Shown in pieces: positions 1 to 8,839 of a stretch of 64,000 nt of DNA. The stretch's first letter is position 1, and each line of letters starts with the position of its first letter. The translations under genes and the position numbers were made by a program. The stretch is from the NCBI RefSeq assembly GCF_001679485.1, contig NZ_LZOZ01000014.1, positions 62,001 through 126,000 on the forward strand, read 5' to 3'. Below the pieces are notes generated by a model, which was not told the DNA's origin, ran no database searches, and saw nothing but the letters and a program-made list of their open reading frames with translations. This DNA is from Haemophilus sp. CCUG 60358. Its GTDB lineage: Bacteria; Pseudomonadota; Gammaproteobacteria; Enterobacterales; Pasteurellaceae.

Positions 1-350
1 TAAGCAATACAGGCACCTACACCAGGTGTGTGTACTTCAATACCGAGATAATTTTTATCAGGATTCGCTTCAGCCATATCCACTAAAGATTTCCCCATTC
101 CGAAGCCAATTTCTAATATAACGGGATTCGTATTGCCATAAATAGCGACAAAATCAAAAGGGGCATTTGGGTAATCTAATCCAAGATCAGCCCAGTGATC
201 ATTCATCATATTTTTTTGAAAATCACTTAAGCGACCTGTCCGCAACACAAAGCTACGAACTTTACGTTTATAACGACCATCTTCTGTAAATTCAGCCGTT
301 TCAACGGTTTTACGTTTTTGATCAGCAAAGGTTTTTTGCTCTTCTGTCAT
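1..350 (-). CDS. trmB: tRNA (guanine-N7)-methyltransferase, C-terminus cut by window edge
   Basis: Methylates G46 in the variable loop of tRNAs to m7G using S-adenosylmethionine. About 116 residues are visible, starting [20 protein letters not shown] from an ATG at 348-350. The SAM-binding motif I reads [12 protein letters not shown] and is followed by the acidic loop [13 protein letters not shown], both characteristic of TrmB. The gene is still open at base 1, so the catalytic C-terminal half lies outside the window. It diverges from priA across a 114 bp gap that carries a TATAAT on each strand (383-388 minus, 431-436 plus). The family call is firm; activity cannot be judged from a partial gene. 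Confidence 0.93.
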   Translation of the reverse strand, partial: MTEEQKTFADQKRKTVETAEFTEDGRYKRKVRSFVLRTGRLSDFQKNMMNDHWADLGLDYPNAPFDFVAIYGNTNPVILEIGFGMGKSLVDMAEANPDKNYLGIEVHTPGVGACIA

Positions 351-464
351 GGTTTTTATTCGTTCAATTAAAATTGGCGGCGATTATACACTAAAAGGCA
401 AGGTTGTGGGATTTTTCCACCTAATTCCCGTATAATAGCGAAAATTTTTAATCGTTTTTTTGTT

Positions 465-2654
465 ATGAATATTGTCCGAGTTGCATTAGCCGTACCGCTT
501 CCCCGATTTTTTGATTATCTCTCTTCACCTGACTTGGCGCCAATCGTTGGTGGACGAGTGTTGGTGCCTTTTGGTTCGCAAAAACGAGTCGGTATCGTGG
601 TGGATTTGCCAGCTTCTTCGGATGTCGCAAAAGAGAAGTTAAAACCGATTATTGATGTACTTGATAATGAATCACTCTTTAATTCGACAACTTGGGATTG
701 GTTAGCTTGGTCCGCTAATTATTATCGTGCAGCATTAGGCGATGTGTTGTTTCAAGCCTTGCCAGTCAAACTTCGTAATGGAGAAAGTGCGGTTAAAAAT
801 GACCGCACTTTTTGGCGTATTACGGACCTTGGAAAACAAGCGTTAGAATTGGGTGCATTAAAACGCGCTAAAAAACAAATTGAAGCCTTAAATTTGTTGC
901 TAACGCAAGATCTAGAAAAAGGTAACAATGAAATCAGTTCCGCAATTTGGTCAGCCCTTAAAGGCAAAGATTATGTGGAAGAGATTATTGTGTCTACTGA
1001 ACAAAAAAGTTGGCAGCAAGCTCTAGGGGATAATCCTTTAGTTAATCTTGATAACCGATTGACCTTAAACAAGCAACAAGCCCTTGCATTTAGCCAGTTG
1101 CTTTTCCAAGAAGGCTTTAATGTGTGGTTGTTAGAGGGCGTAACTGGTTCGGGCAAAACCGAAATCTATCTGCAATACATTGAAGAGGTGTTAAAGAAAG
1201 GCAAGCAGGTTTTAGTGCTTGTTCCTGAAATTGGGCTTACCCCTCAGACAGTGAGACGGTTCCAAGCACGTTTTAATGTGGAAATTGATGTATTGCATTC
1301 CAACTTGAACGATACGCAACGCTTAAATGTCTGGGAGCGTGCAAGAACGGGGCAAAGTGCAATCGTGATCGGTACGAGATCGGCACTTTTTACCCAATTT
1401 TCAGATCTCGGCTTAATTATTTTAGATGAAGAACATGACGGCTCGTTTAAACAGCAAGATGGTTGGCGTTATCATGCAAGAGATTTAGGCGTTGTTTTAG
1501 CGCAAAAGCTCAATATCCCTATCTTATTAGGTTCTGCCACACCAAGTTTGGAAAGTGTGAATAACGTACAAAATGGTAAATATCATCATTTGGTCTTATC
1601 AAAAAGAGCCGGAAATGCGACCGCACTTCGCCAGTTTGTGATTGATTTAAAACATCAACGAATTCAAAACGGCTTATCTGAACCACTATTGCAACGAATG
1701 CAAGAACACTTAGAAAAAGGCAACCAAGTATTGTTATTCCTTAATCGACGTGGATTTGCGCCTGTGTTGTTATGTCATGAATGTGGCTGGATTGATGAAT
1801 GTCATCATTGCGAAAAACCTTATACTTATCACCAACATCAGCGCGTTTTACGCTGCCATCATTGTGGTGCGCAAAAAACAGTGCCGATGCAATGTGGCCA
1901 TTGTGGTTCAACGCATTTAGTCACAACGGGTTTAGGCACAGAACAGTTAGAAGAAACCCTAAAAGCACGTTTTCCTCAATATAATATTGCTCGCATCGAT
2001 CGTGATAGCACGGCGAGAAAAGGCAAGCTTGAAGGTTATTTAGAGGATATTCAGCAAGGTAAAAGCCAGATTTTAATTGGTACCCAAATGTTAGCCAAAG
2101 GACACCATTTCCCGAATGTCACCTTGGTTGCGTTAGTGAATGTGGATAATGCCTTGTTTTCCCTTGATTTTAGAGCCGAAGAACGTTTGGCGCAGCTTTA
2201 TGTACAAGTGGCTGGTCGCTCAGGCAGAGCGGAGAAACAGGGTGAAGTGGTTTTGCAGACGCACTATCCGGATCATCCGTTATTAACCACCTTGCTTGAA
2301 AAGGGTTACCAAGCTTTTGCAGAAGAAACCTTGAAGTTGCGGCATAATATGGGCTTGCCTCCATTTAGTTTCCAAGCCTTGTTTAAAGCTCAATGTCGTC
2401 ATTCTGAAGAGGCGGAAAATGCATTGTCGCAATTGGCGTCTTTCTTCTATGAACAAAAAATTGAAGGTTTGCAAGTGTTGGGGCCAATTCCTGCACCGTT
2501 CAGCAAAAAAGCGGGACAGTATCGTTGGCAGTTACTATTACAACACGCCTCTCGAAAACAATTACAGGCTGCATTGAGTCGATATTCACCAGAGTTGATA
2601 AAGTCTTCGCAAGTGCGGTTGATTTTAGACGTGGATCCATTGGATTTGAGTTAG
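465..2654 (+). CDS. priA: Primosomal replication protein N' (helicase PriA)
   Basis: 3'-to-5' DNA helicase that recognises stalled forks and D-loops and loads the replicative helicase for replication restart. The protein has 729 residues, the usual length. The N-terminal ~105 residues form the 3' DNA-binding domain. Walker A GVTGSGKT is at 225-232 and the DEEH box at 321-324. The zinc-binding insert has eight cysteines in pairs at 437/440, 446/449, 464/467 and 477/480. The helicase C-lobe and C-terminal domain follow. The ATG at 465 sits just after a T-rich stretch with a TATAAT at 431-436. An inverted pair of uptake signals lies inside the coding region (784-811; residues about 107-116), which is unusual. 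Confidence 0.97.
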   Translation: MNIVRVALAVPLPRFFDYLSSPDLAPIVGGRVLVPFGSQKRVGIVVDLPASSDVAKEKLKPIIDVLDNESLFNSTTWDWLAWSANYYRAALGDVLFQALPVKLRNGESAVKNDRTFWRITDLGKQALELGALKRAKKQIEALNLLLTQDLEKGNNEISSAIWSALKGKDYVEEIIVSTEQKSWQQALGDNPLVNLDNRLTLNKQQALAFSQLLFQEGFNVWLLEGVTGSGKTEIYLQYIEEVLKKGKQVLVLVPEIGLTPQTVRRFQARFNVEIDVLHSNLNDTQRLNVWERARTGQSAIVIGTRSALFTQFSDLGLIILDEEHDGSFKQQDGWRYHARDLGVVLAQKLNIPILLGSATPSLESVNNVQNGKYHHLVLSKRAGNATALRQFVIDLKHQRIQNGLSEPLLQRMQEHLEKGNQVLLFLNRRGFAPVLLCHECGWIDECHHCEKPYTYHQHQRVLRCHHCGAQKTVPMQCGHCGSTHLVTTGLGTEQLEETLKARFPQYNIARIDRDSTARKGKLEGYLEDIQQGKSQILIGTQMLAKGHHFPNVTLVALVNVDNALFSLDFRAEERLAQLYVQVAGRSGRAEKQGEVVLQTHYPDHPLLTTLLEKGYQAFAEETLKLRHNMGLPPFSFQALFKAQCRHSEEAENALSQLASFFYEQKIEGLQVLGPIPAPFSKKAGQYRWQLLLQHASRKQLQAALSRYSPELIKSSQVRLILDVDPLDLS

Positions 2655-2747
2655 CAAAAATTCCCTAGAAAAATGCACAGTTTTTCAGTAGAATTAAGCG
2701 TTTTTTATACTCTAAGTTTAATTTATCGAATATTTTAGGATTTTATC

Positions 2748-3632
2748 GTGGCTCATCGAGATTTTGCCGGTCGAAGCGGCTCAAAAAATAATAAAAAGAA
2801 AGCAAAGAAAGGTTTTAATCGCAATACCTTAATTGTTCTTGCGTTGGTGGCGGTATTAGGTTTTGGTTTAGGGCTTTACTTCTTAAAAAGTAAAACGCCT
2901 GAACCTGTAGTGACGACAAATGTTCAGCCGGAAAAACCGCAACCGAAAAGTGTGTTACCAAATCGCCCAGAAGAGGTGTGGTACTATATTAAAGAATTAG
3001 AAACTCGTACGGTGCCGGTGGATAATAATCCTTCTTCAGTTGAAAAAAATATGCGTTTGACGGAAGAACAGCGTCAAGTGCTTATTCAAATGGAAAAAGA
3101 GCAAAAGGCAGCAGAAGAAGCGAAAAAATTAGAAGCTCAACGTAAAGAGCAAGAAGCAGCGAATGCAGAAAAAGCCGCGGCTCAAGCACAGCAAACTCAA
3201 CCAGCACAGACAGCTCAAACTCAGCCAGCTCAGCAAACAGCAAACCCAGAAGCGAAAAAGCCTGAGCCAGTTAAAAAAACAGAGCCAGTTAAAAAGCCTG
3301 AACCTCCGAAAAAAGTAGAAGTGGTGAAAGCTGAACCCGCAAAAACGGAACCTGCTAAAACTGAGCAACCGAAAAAAGTAGAACCGAAACCCGCTGAACA
3401 ACAAGTACAGGCTGGCGGCAAAAAATTCGGTTTACAATGTGGAGCATTTAAAAATCGTGCACAAGCAGAAAGCTTACAAGGTCGTCTAGCGATGGCTGGC
3501 GTAAATGCACAAATTGCGACAAGTGAAGAATGGAACCGCGTACGAGTGGGACCATTTGGTAGTCGAGATGCCGCAACAGCAGCACAAGATAAAGCAAAAT
3601 CAGTGGCGAGTTGCGTAGTGATTGGAATGTAA
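2748..3632 (+). CDS. ftsN: Cell division protein FtsN (SPOR domain)
   Basis: Late divisome protein that triggers septal peptidoglycan synthesis in the periplasm. The GTG start at 2748 is supported by AGGA at 2737-2740 and by the conserved N-terminus MAHRDFAGRSG, which resembles the FtsN start MAQRDY. A short basic cytoplasmic tail is followed by one membrane segment (about 26-46, LIVLALVAVLGFGLGLYFL). A long linker rich in Lys, Pro, Glu, Gln and Ala comes next, then a SPOR domain (about 223-294) that binds denuded glycan at the septum. SPOR has two Cys (in LQCGAF and ASCVV), as in other FtsN proteins. The linker is variable; membrane anchor and SPOR domain identify the protein. Confidence 0.92.
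   Translation: MAHRDFAGRSGSKNNKKKAKKGFNRNTLIVLALVAVLGFGLGLYFLKSKTPEPVVTTNVQPEKPQPKSVLPNRPEEVWYYIKELETRTVPVDNNPSSVEKNMRLTEEQRQVLIQMEKEQKAAEEAKKLEAQRKEQEAANAEKAAAQAQQTQPAQTAQTQPAQQTANPEAKKPEPVKKTEPVKKPEPPKKVEVVKAEPAKTEPAKTEQPKKVEPKPAEQQVQAGGKKFGLQCGAFKNRAQAESLQGRLAMAGVNAQIATSEEWNRVRVGPFGSRDAATAAQDKAKSVASCVVIGM
3080..3415 (+). repeat. Low-complexity FtsN linker with KPEP/AEPAKTE repeats
   Basis: Codons for residues about 112-222 of FtsN. An Ala/Gln/Glu-rich stretch is followed by degenerate tandem units such as KPEPVKK, TEPVKK, AEPAKTE and QPKKVEPKP. The imperfect DNA repeats could vary in copy number between strains by slippage. It is probably an unstructured periplasmic spacer. Confidence 0.75.
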
Positions 3633-3642
3633 TTCAGAATTT

Positions 3643-3676
3643 AAAAGTGCGGTTAAAAATAACCGCACTTTTTTTA
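3643..3676 (+). terminator. Terminator made from an inverted uptake-signal pair, after ftsN
   Basis: AAAAGTGCGGTTA (3643-3655), a four-base loop, and TAACCGCACTTTT (3660-3672) form a perfect 13-bp stem that runs into a T tract. Both arms carry the 9-mer uptake signal. Confidence 0.85.
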
Positions 3677-3708
3677 TATTTTCACTTGCCAAAAAACGAA
3701 AAATCAAT

Positions 3709-3730
3709 AAAATGAACGTTTATTCATTTT
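3709..3730. promoter_or_regulatory. Probable AcrR (TetR-family) operator
   Basis: Perfect inverted repeat with 8-bp arms AAAATGAA (3709-3716) and TTCATTTT (3723-3730) around CGTTTA. It lies 59 bp before the acrR start. TetR-family repressors of efflux operons usually bind such dyads in their own promoters. Binding here is inferred from position and symmetry. Confidence 0.6.
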
Positions 3731-3788
3731 TGATATTCATCTTAAATGACCTTTCTCATATATAACCCTAAGAATTTAATTTTTTATT

Positions 3789-4367
3789 ATGCGACAAGTA
3801 AAAGCCTCTAAAACGAAGCTTGATGTCAGCGAGCAGATCTTTGATGCAACAGATCGTCTTATGGCAAAAGAAGGATTACATCATCTTTCTATGCATAAGT
3901 TAGCCAAGGAAGCAGGCATCGCAGCTGGCACGATTTATCTTTATTTTAAGAGTAAAGACGAGTTATTAGCACAATTTGCTCGTCGAGTGTTCAATAAGTT
4001 TGTTATGGCGATTGAAGAAGGTTTTGATGAAAATCAACCTTTTTTCGAACAATACAGAAAAATGTGGTGGAATATTTGGCATTTTCTTCAAGAAAAACCA
4101 ACGGTTTTGTCAAATATGAACCAGTATAAATCTTTGCTGGAGTTTATTGAAACCTGCAAAGAAATGGAGCATTCGTGCTGGGATCAGTTTTGTCTCAATG
4201 GACAAGCAGCAAATGTGTTAGCTAATTTAGAACCTCGAATTTTATTTTTGCTGAGTCTAGATACTGCAATAGTTTTAGCCTCAGATAACAAATTTCTCGG
4301 TATAGCGGTTACCGATGTTGTGTTAGAATCTGTCATTGAACGCTCTTGGCGTGCAATTCAGAAATAG
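3789..4367 (+). CDS. acrR: TetR/AcrR-family repressor of the adjacent RND efflux operon
   Basis: Predicted drug-responsive transcriptional repressor of 192 residues. The N-terminal helix-turn-helix (about 12-58, including LSMHKLAKEAGIAAGTIYLY) is typical of TetR proteins. The C-terminal 130 residues would form the ligand-binding and dimer domain, rich in aromatic residues (RKMWWNIWHFL). It is the first gene of a three-gene set with the membrane-fusion and RND pump genes, 30 bp apart. A palindrome upstream is the likely autoregulatory operator. The inducer cannot be read from sequence. The symbol follows gene context rather than strong identity with E. coli AcrR. Confidence 0.85.
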   Translation: MRQVKASKTKLDVSEQIFDATDRLMAKEGLHHLSMHKLAKEAGIAAGTIYLYFKSKDELLAQFARRVFNKFVMAIEEGFDENQPFFEQYRKMWWNIWHFLQEKPTVLSNMNQYKSLLEFIETCKEMEHSCWDQFCLNGQAANVLANLEPRILFLLSLDTAIVLASDNKFLGIAVTDVVLESVIERSWRAIQK

Positions 4368-4397
4368 TCATTTTATTGTCTTAATGGAGTTTTCCAA

Positions 4398-5594
4398 ATG
4401 AGTATAACTCAAACTGATAAACCAAAGCGTTCACACGTTTTCTTTTTGAAATTAGCGTTAGGCGTATTTGTGTTAATTTTTGCAGCAATGATTTTCCTTA
4501 ATCAAATGAAGGCAAAAGGCATTGCTGATTTCTTAGCAAATAAACCAGAAACAGCCTCTCCTGTGACTGCAATGACAGTTAAGGCTTCAGAATGGACGCC
4601 AATCATTGAAACGACAGGTCTTGTTCGTCCGAATCAAGGGGCAATGTTAAGCGCTCAAAGTGCAGGAACGGTGTCTAAAGTGCTCGTGCAAAATGGCCAA
4701 AGCGTGAAAAAGGGTGATTTGTTAGTTGAGTTAGATAGTTCCGTTGAGCGTGCAAGCTTACAAGCGGCTCAAGCTCAAGTGGTGTCATTACGTCAAACTT
4801 ATCAACGTTATGCAAACCTTGCAGGCAGCGGTGCCGTTTCTCGTCAAGAATTAGATAACGCAAAATCAGCTTATGAAGCACAAGCGGCAAATATTGAGTC
4901 ATTAAAAGCAACCATTGAGCGTCGCCAAATCGTCGCGCCATTTGATGGTAAAGCTGGTATCGTGAAAGTGAATGTTGGTCAGTATGTTTCAAACGGTACT
5001 GAAATTGTGCGTGTGGAAGATCGTTCTTCAATGAAAGTCGATTTTGCGATTGCTCAAAACCTATTAGATAAATTGCATATTGGTCAAAAAGTAACAGCTA
5101 CGGCAGATGCGCGTAAAGGTGAAACATTTGCTGCTAAGGTGACTGCAATTGAGCCAGCAATTAATTCTTCAACGGGTTTAGTTGATGTTCAAGCAACATT
5201 TGAGCCAGAAGATGGTGCAAAATTATTATCCGGTATGTTTACTCGATTAAATGTCGCGTTACCAACTGAACATAACCAAATCGTCGTGCCGCAAGTAGCG
5301 GTGAGCTACAACATGTATGGCGAATCGCTTTATATTTTGACCGCACTTTCCGATGAAGATATTGAGAAATTAGGCGGCGCAGAAAAAGCAGCAAATATGT
5401 ACCGTGCAAAATCAATCACTGTATTTACGAAAGATCGTCAAGGTATTTATGCACAATTAAAAGGCGATGAAGTCAAAGTTGGCGATAAAATTGTGACCGG
5501 TGGTCAGCAAAACTTAAGTAACGGCTCATTAGTGTCTGTTGCAGATAAAGCGGGCGTGGGTACAGAACAACCTGCAAATAAAACGAATCTTTAA
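4398..5594 (+). CDS. acrA: RND efflux periplasmic adaptor (membrane fusion protein)
   Basis: Periplasmic adaptor linking an inner-membrane RND pump to an outer-membrane channel. The 398 residues begin with one N-terminal anchor (about 15-36, FFLKLALGVFVLIFAAMIFL). There is no lipobox cysteine, so it is membrane-anchored rather than a lipoprotein. The first lipoyl half (SAQSAGTVSKVLVQNGQSVKKGDLL) precedes an alpha-helical hairpin and the second half (IVAPFDGKAGIVKVNVGQYV), with beta-barrel and membrane-proximal domains after it. It sits between acrR and the pump gene, 13 bp from the latter. No outer-membrane channel gene is in the window, so a TolC-type partner must be encoded elsewhere. Confidence 0.92.
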   Translation: MSITQTDKPKRSHVFFLKLALGVFVLIFAAMIFLNQMKAKGIADFLANKPETASPVTAMTVKASEWTPIIETTGLVRPNQGAMLSAQSAGTVSKVLVQNGQSVKKGDLLVELDSSVERASLQAAQAQVVSLRQTYQRYANLAGSGAVSRQELDNAKSAYEAQAANIESLKATIERRQIVAPFDGKAGIVKVNVGQYVSNGTEIVRVEDRSSMKVDFAIAQNLLDKLHIGQKVTATADARKGETFAAKVTAIEPAINSSTGLVDVQATFEPEDGAKLLSGMFTRLNVALPTEHNQIVVPQVAVSYNMYGESLYILTALSDEDIEKLGGAEKAANMYRAKSITVFTKDRQGIYAQLKGDEVKVGDKIVTGGQQNLSNGSLVSVADKAGVGTEQPANKTNL

Positions 5595-5607
5595 TTAGGA
5601 AAAGCGA

Positions 5608-8600
5608 ATGAGATTTACCGATATATTTATTCGTCGCCCTGTTTTGGCGGTTTCGATTAGCTTGTTAATCATTATTTTAGGTTTACAAGCGATCTCGAAA
5701 TTGGCTGTGCGCGAATATCCGAAAATGACTACGACGGTGATTACGGTGACCACTGCATATCCAGGGGCGGATGCGAACTTAATTCAAGCGTTTGTTACTT
5801 CCAAAATTGAAGAGGCGGTAGCGCAAGCAGATAATGTGGACTATATGTCTTCAAGCTCTAGCCCAAGTACGTCAACTGTCACCGTAAAAATGAAATTAAA
5901 TACGGATCCGAATGCGGCCTTGGCAGATGTTTTAGCTAAAGTTAACTCAGTTCGTTCTGAATTACCAAGTGGTATTGAAGATCCAACGATTTCTTCATCA
6001 ACCGGTGGTTCGGGGATTATGTATATTAGTTTCCGTTCTAACAAACTTGATGCAAGCCAAGTGACTGACTATATTCAACGCGTAGTGAAACCACAATTCT
6101 TTACCGTAGAAGGTGTGGCGAGTGTACAGATCTTTGGTGCTTCGGAGTACGCACTTCGTGTTTGGTTAGACCCAGAAAAAATGGCGGCTCAAAACCTTTC
6201 GGCAACACAGGTGATGTCAGCATTATCGGCGAATAACGTTCAAACAGCAGCAGGTAATGATAATGGCTATTTTGTGACCTATAAAAACAAAGTAGAAACT
6301 ACGACAAAATCGGTTGAAGAATTAAGCAACTTAATTGTGACGTCTAATGGTGATAAGTTAGTACGTTTACGCGATATCGCTGATATTGAGTTAAATAAAT
6401 CAAGCGATAGCTCACGTGCGGTAGCCAATGGCGCAGATTCTGTTGTATTAGCGATTAACCCAACCTCGTCAGCAAACCCATTAACAGTAGCTGCGAAAGT
6501 ACGTCCGCTATATGACAGTATTAAAAATAATCTACCGGATGCTATTGAATCTGACATCTTATATGACCGTACAATTGCGATTAATAACTCAATTAATGAA
6601 GTAATCAAAACGATTGTTGAGGCAACGATAATCGTGTTGGTGGTGATTACCATGTTTATTGGTTCATTCCGCTCGATTTTAATCCCGGTTATCACTATTC
6701 CGATTTCATTAATTGGGGTAATTATGTTGCTTCAATCATTTGATTTCTCCATTAACTTGATGACTTTGCTCGCATTGATTCTAGCCATCGGTTTGGTGGT
6801 GGATGATGCGATTGTGGTATTGGAAAACGTAGACCGCCACATTAAGTTAGGTGAAACGCCATTCCGTGCGGCGATTATAGGTACGCGTGAAATTGCCGTT
6901 CCGGTTATTTCCATGACCATTGCCTTGATTGCGGTATATTCACCAATGGCGTTAATGGGCGGTATTACGGGGACGTTGTTTAAAGAGTTTGCTTTAACCC
7001 TTGCTGGAGCAGTATTTATTTCTGGTATCGTAGCATTAACGCTTTCACCAATGATGACCAGTAAATTGCTAAAATCCAATGAGGCTCCAAGTAAATTGGA
7101 ACAACGAGTAGAGCATACCCTTAGTAAAGTGAATGCAGCTTATGCGTATGTACTTGATTTGGTGATGGTAAACCGTAAATGTATGTTGATGTTTGCGGCA
7201 ATCATTTTTGCAACCTTACCCGTGTTGTTTAAATCCCTTTCGAGTGAATTAACACCTACAGAAGACAAGGGCGCATTTATAGCGGTCGGTTCTGCACCTT
7301 CTAACGTAAACATAGATTACGTGCAAAATGCGATGACACCTTATCAAGAGATTTTAACCAATACGCCAGAAGTACAGTTTGCGATGACGATTTCAGGGGT
7401 ACCAAGCTCTAACCAATCTTTAAACGTTGTGACTTTAAAAGATTGGAAAGAACGCTCAAAAAGCCAAACAGCTATCATGAATGAGTTAAATGAAAAAGCG
7501 AAATCTATTCCTGAAGTGTCTGTACAAGGCTTTGCGTTCCCAGAAATTGATACAGGGGAGCAAGGTCCTCCAATTGGTTTTGTGATTAGTACGTCACAAG
7601 ACTATGGCGATTTAGCAAATGTGGCGGGTAAATTCTTAGAGGATATGCAGAAATCCAGTAAGTTCGTTTATACCAACCTCGATCTTAAATTTGATACTGC
7701 TCAAATGCGTATTAAGATCGACCGTGAAAAAGCGGGGACTTACGGTATTACGATGCAACAAATCAGCCGTACGTTAGGGAGTTTCTTATCTGCCGCAACC
7801 ATTGAACGTGTGGATATTGACGGCCGTGCTTATAAAATCATTTCCCAAGTAAAACGTGACAATCGTTTATCACCGGAAAGTTTTAATAAGTATTACGTCA
7901 CTGCGGCAAATGGTACCTCTGTGCCATTAAGCAGCTTGGTGACGGCTACATTGGAACCGCAACCAAGTACATTGCCTCGTTTCAGTCAGTTAAACTCTGC
8001 GGTGATTAGTGCTGTACCGATGCCTGGGACTTCAATTGGTGATGCAATCCAATGGTTGCAAGACAATGCGAAAAATACGTTACCACAGGGTTATAACTAT
8101 GACTTTAAAGGTGAAGCGCGTCAGTTAGTACAAGAAGGTAATGCACTTGCTGTAACGTTCTTACTTGCGGTAGTAATTATTTTCTTAGTGTTGGCGATTC
8201 AGTTTGAATCAATTCGCGATCCAATCGTGATTATGATTTCTGTTCCGTTAGCTGTGAGTGGTGCATTGTTGGCCTTAAATGCTTTCGGATTTATTGGTAT
8301 TGCAGGGACAACGCTAAATATCTACTCACAGGTTGGTTTGATTACCTTAGTTGGTCTTATCACAAAACACGGTATTTTAATGTGTGAAGTAGCGAAAGAA
8401 GAGCAGTTAAATCATGGTAAAACGCGTGTTGAAGCGATTACCGAAGCGGCTAAAGTACGTTTACGTCCAATTCTGATGACAACCGCAGCGATGATTGCAG
8501 GTCTTGTACCGTTGCTTTATGCAACAGGTGCAGGTGCGGTATCTCGTTTCAGTATTGGTATCGTTATCGTGGCAGGTTTGGCAATCGGTACATTGTTTAC

Positions 8601-8712
8601 CTTGTTCGTGTTGCCAGTGATTTATTCTTACATTGCAAGCGAACACAAACCGTTACCAGTGTTTGATGAAAATGTAAAACCAATTGAAGGTCACATTAAC
8701 GAACAACATTAA
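5608..8712 (+). CDS. acrB: RND multidrug efflux transporter (AcrB/HAE-1 family)
   Basis: Proton-driven inner-membrane pump that exports drugs, dyes and detergents through the adaptor and an outer-membrane channel. The 1034 residues fit the HAE-1 RND family (about 1030-1050). The protein starts MRFTDIFIRRPVLAVSISLL and has the usual layout: TM1, a large periplasmic loop, TM2-7, a second loop and TM8-12. TM4 carries the proton-relay aspartate pair in GLVVDDAIVVLENVDRH, and the TM10-11 region has the matching KHGILMCEVAKEE segment. It is the last gene of acrRAB and is followed by two hairpins. Substrate range cannot be predicted. Confidence 0.95.
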   Translation: MRFTDIFIRRPVLAVSISLLIIILGLQAISKLAVREYPKMTTTVITVTTAYPGADANLIQAFVTSKIEEAVAQADNVDYMSSSSSPSTSTVTVKMKLNTDPNAALADVLAKVNSVRSELPSGIEDPTISSSTGGSGIMYISFRSNKLDASQVTDYIQRVVKPQFFTVEGVASVQIFGASEYALRVWLDPEKMAAQNLSATQVMSALSANNVQTAAGNDNGYFVTYKNKVETTTKSVEELSNLIVTSNGDKLVRLRDIADIELNKSSDSSRAVANGADSVVLAINPTSSANPLTVAAKVRPLYDSIKNNLPDAIESDILYDRTIAINNSINEVIKTIVEATIIVLVVITMFIGSFRSILIPVITIPISLIGVIMLLQSFDFSINLMTLLALILAIGLVVDDAIVVLENVDRHIKLGETPFRAAIIGTREIAVPVISMTIALIAVYSPMALMGGITGTLFKEFALTLAGAVFISGIVALTLSPMMTSKLLKSNEAPSKLEQRVEHTLSKVNAAYAYVLDLVMVNRKCMLMFAAIIFATLPVLFKSLSSELTPTEDKGAFIAVGSAPSNVNIDYVQNAMTPYQEILTNTPEVQFAMTISGVPSSNQSLNVVTLKDWKERSKSQTAIMNELNEKAKSIPEVSVQGFAFPEIDTGEQGPPIGFVISTSQDYGDLANVAGKFLEDMQKSSKFVYTNLDLKFDTAQMRIKIDREKAGTYGITMQQISRTLGSFLSAATIERVDIDGRAYKIISQVKRDNRLSPESFNKYYVTAANGTSVPLSSLVTATLEPQPSTLPRFSQLNSAVISAVPMPGTSIGDAIQWLQDNAKNTLPQGYNYDFKGEARQLVQEGNALAVTFLLAVVIIFLVLAIQFESIRDPIVIMISVPLAVSGALLALNAFGFIGIAGTTLNIYSQVGLITLVGLITKHGILMCEVAKEEQLNHGKTRVEAITEAAKVRLRPILMTTAAMIAGLVPLLYATGAGAVSRFSIGIVIVAGLAIGTLFTLFVLPVIYSYIASEHKPLPVFDENVKPIEGHINEQH

Positions 8713-8731
8713 TTGAAAATACTATAAAAAC

Positions 8732-8765
8732 AAACCGCACTTTGATTTTTCAAGTGCGGTTTTCT
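8732..8765 (+). terminator. Terminator after acrB (inverted uptake-signal pair)
   Basis: AAACCGCACTT (8732-8742) pairs with AAGTGCGGTTT (8752-8762) across a nine-base loop and is followed by T-rich sequence. It uses two exact uptake signals in opposite orientation. Confidence 0.75.
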
Positions 8766-8775
8766 TTGAGAGATT

Positions 8776-8805
8776 AAAAAAGCGAACATCATGTTCGCTT
8801 TTTAT
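8776..8805. terminator. Bidirectional terminator between acrB and the M48 protease gene
   Basis: Near-perfect palindrome: AAAAAGCGAACAT (8777-8789), one base, ATGTTCGCTTTTT (8791-8803). A and T tracts flank both sides, so it could end transcripts from either of the two convergent genes. Confidence 0.75.
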
Positions 8806-8839
8806 TTGTAAAGTGCGGTCAATTTTTTGACTATTTTAT

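Noticed and set aside
3129..3421. Open frames on the minus strand opposite ftsN
   Set aside because: They mirror the low-complexity Lys/Pro/Glu linker and give Phe/Leu/Arg-rich nonsense.
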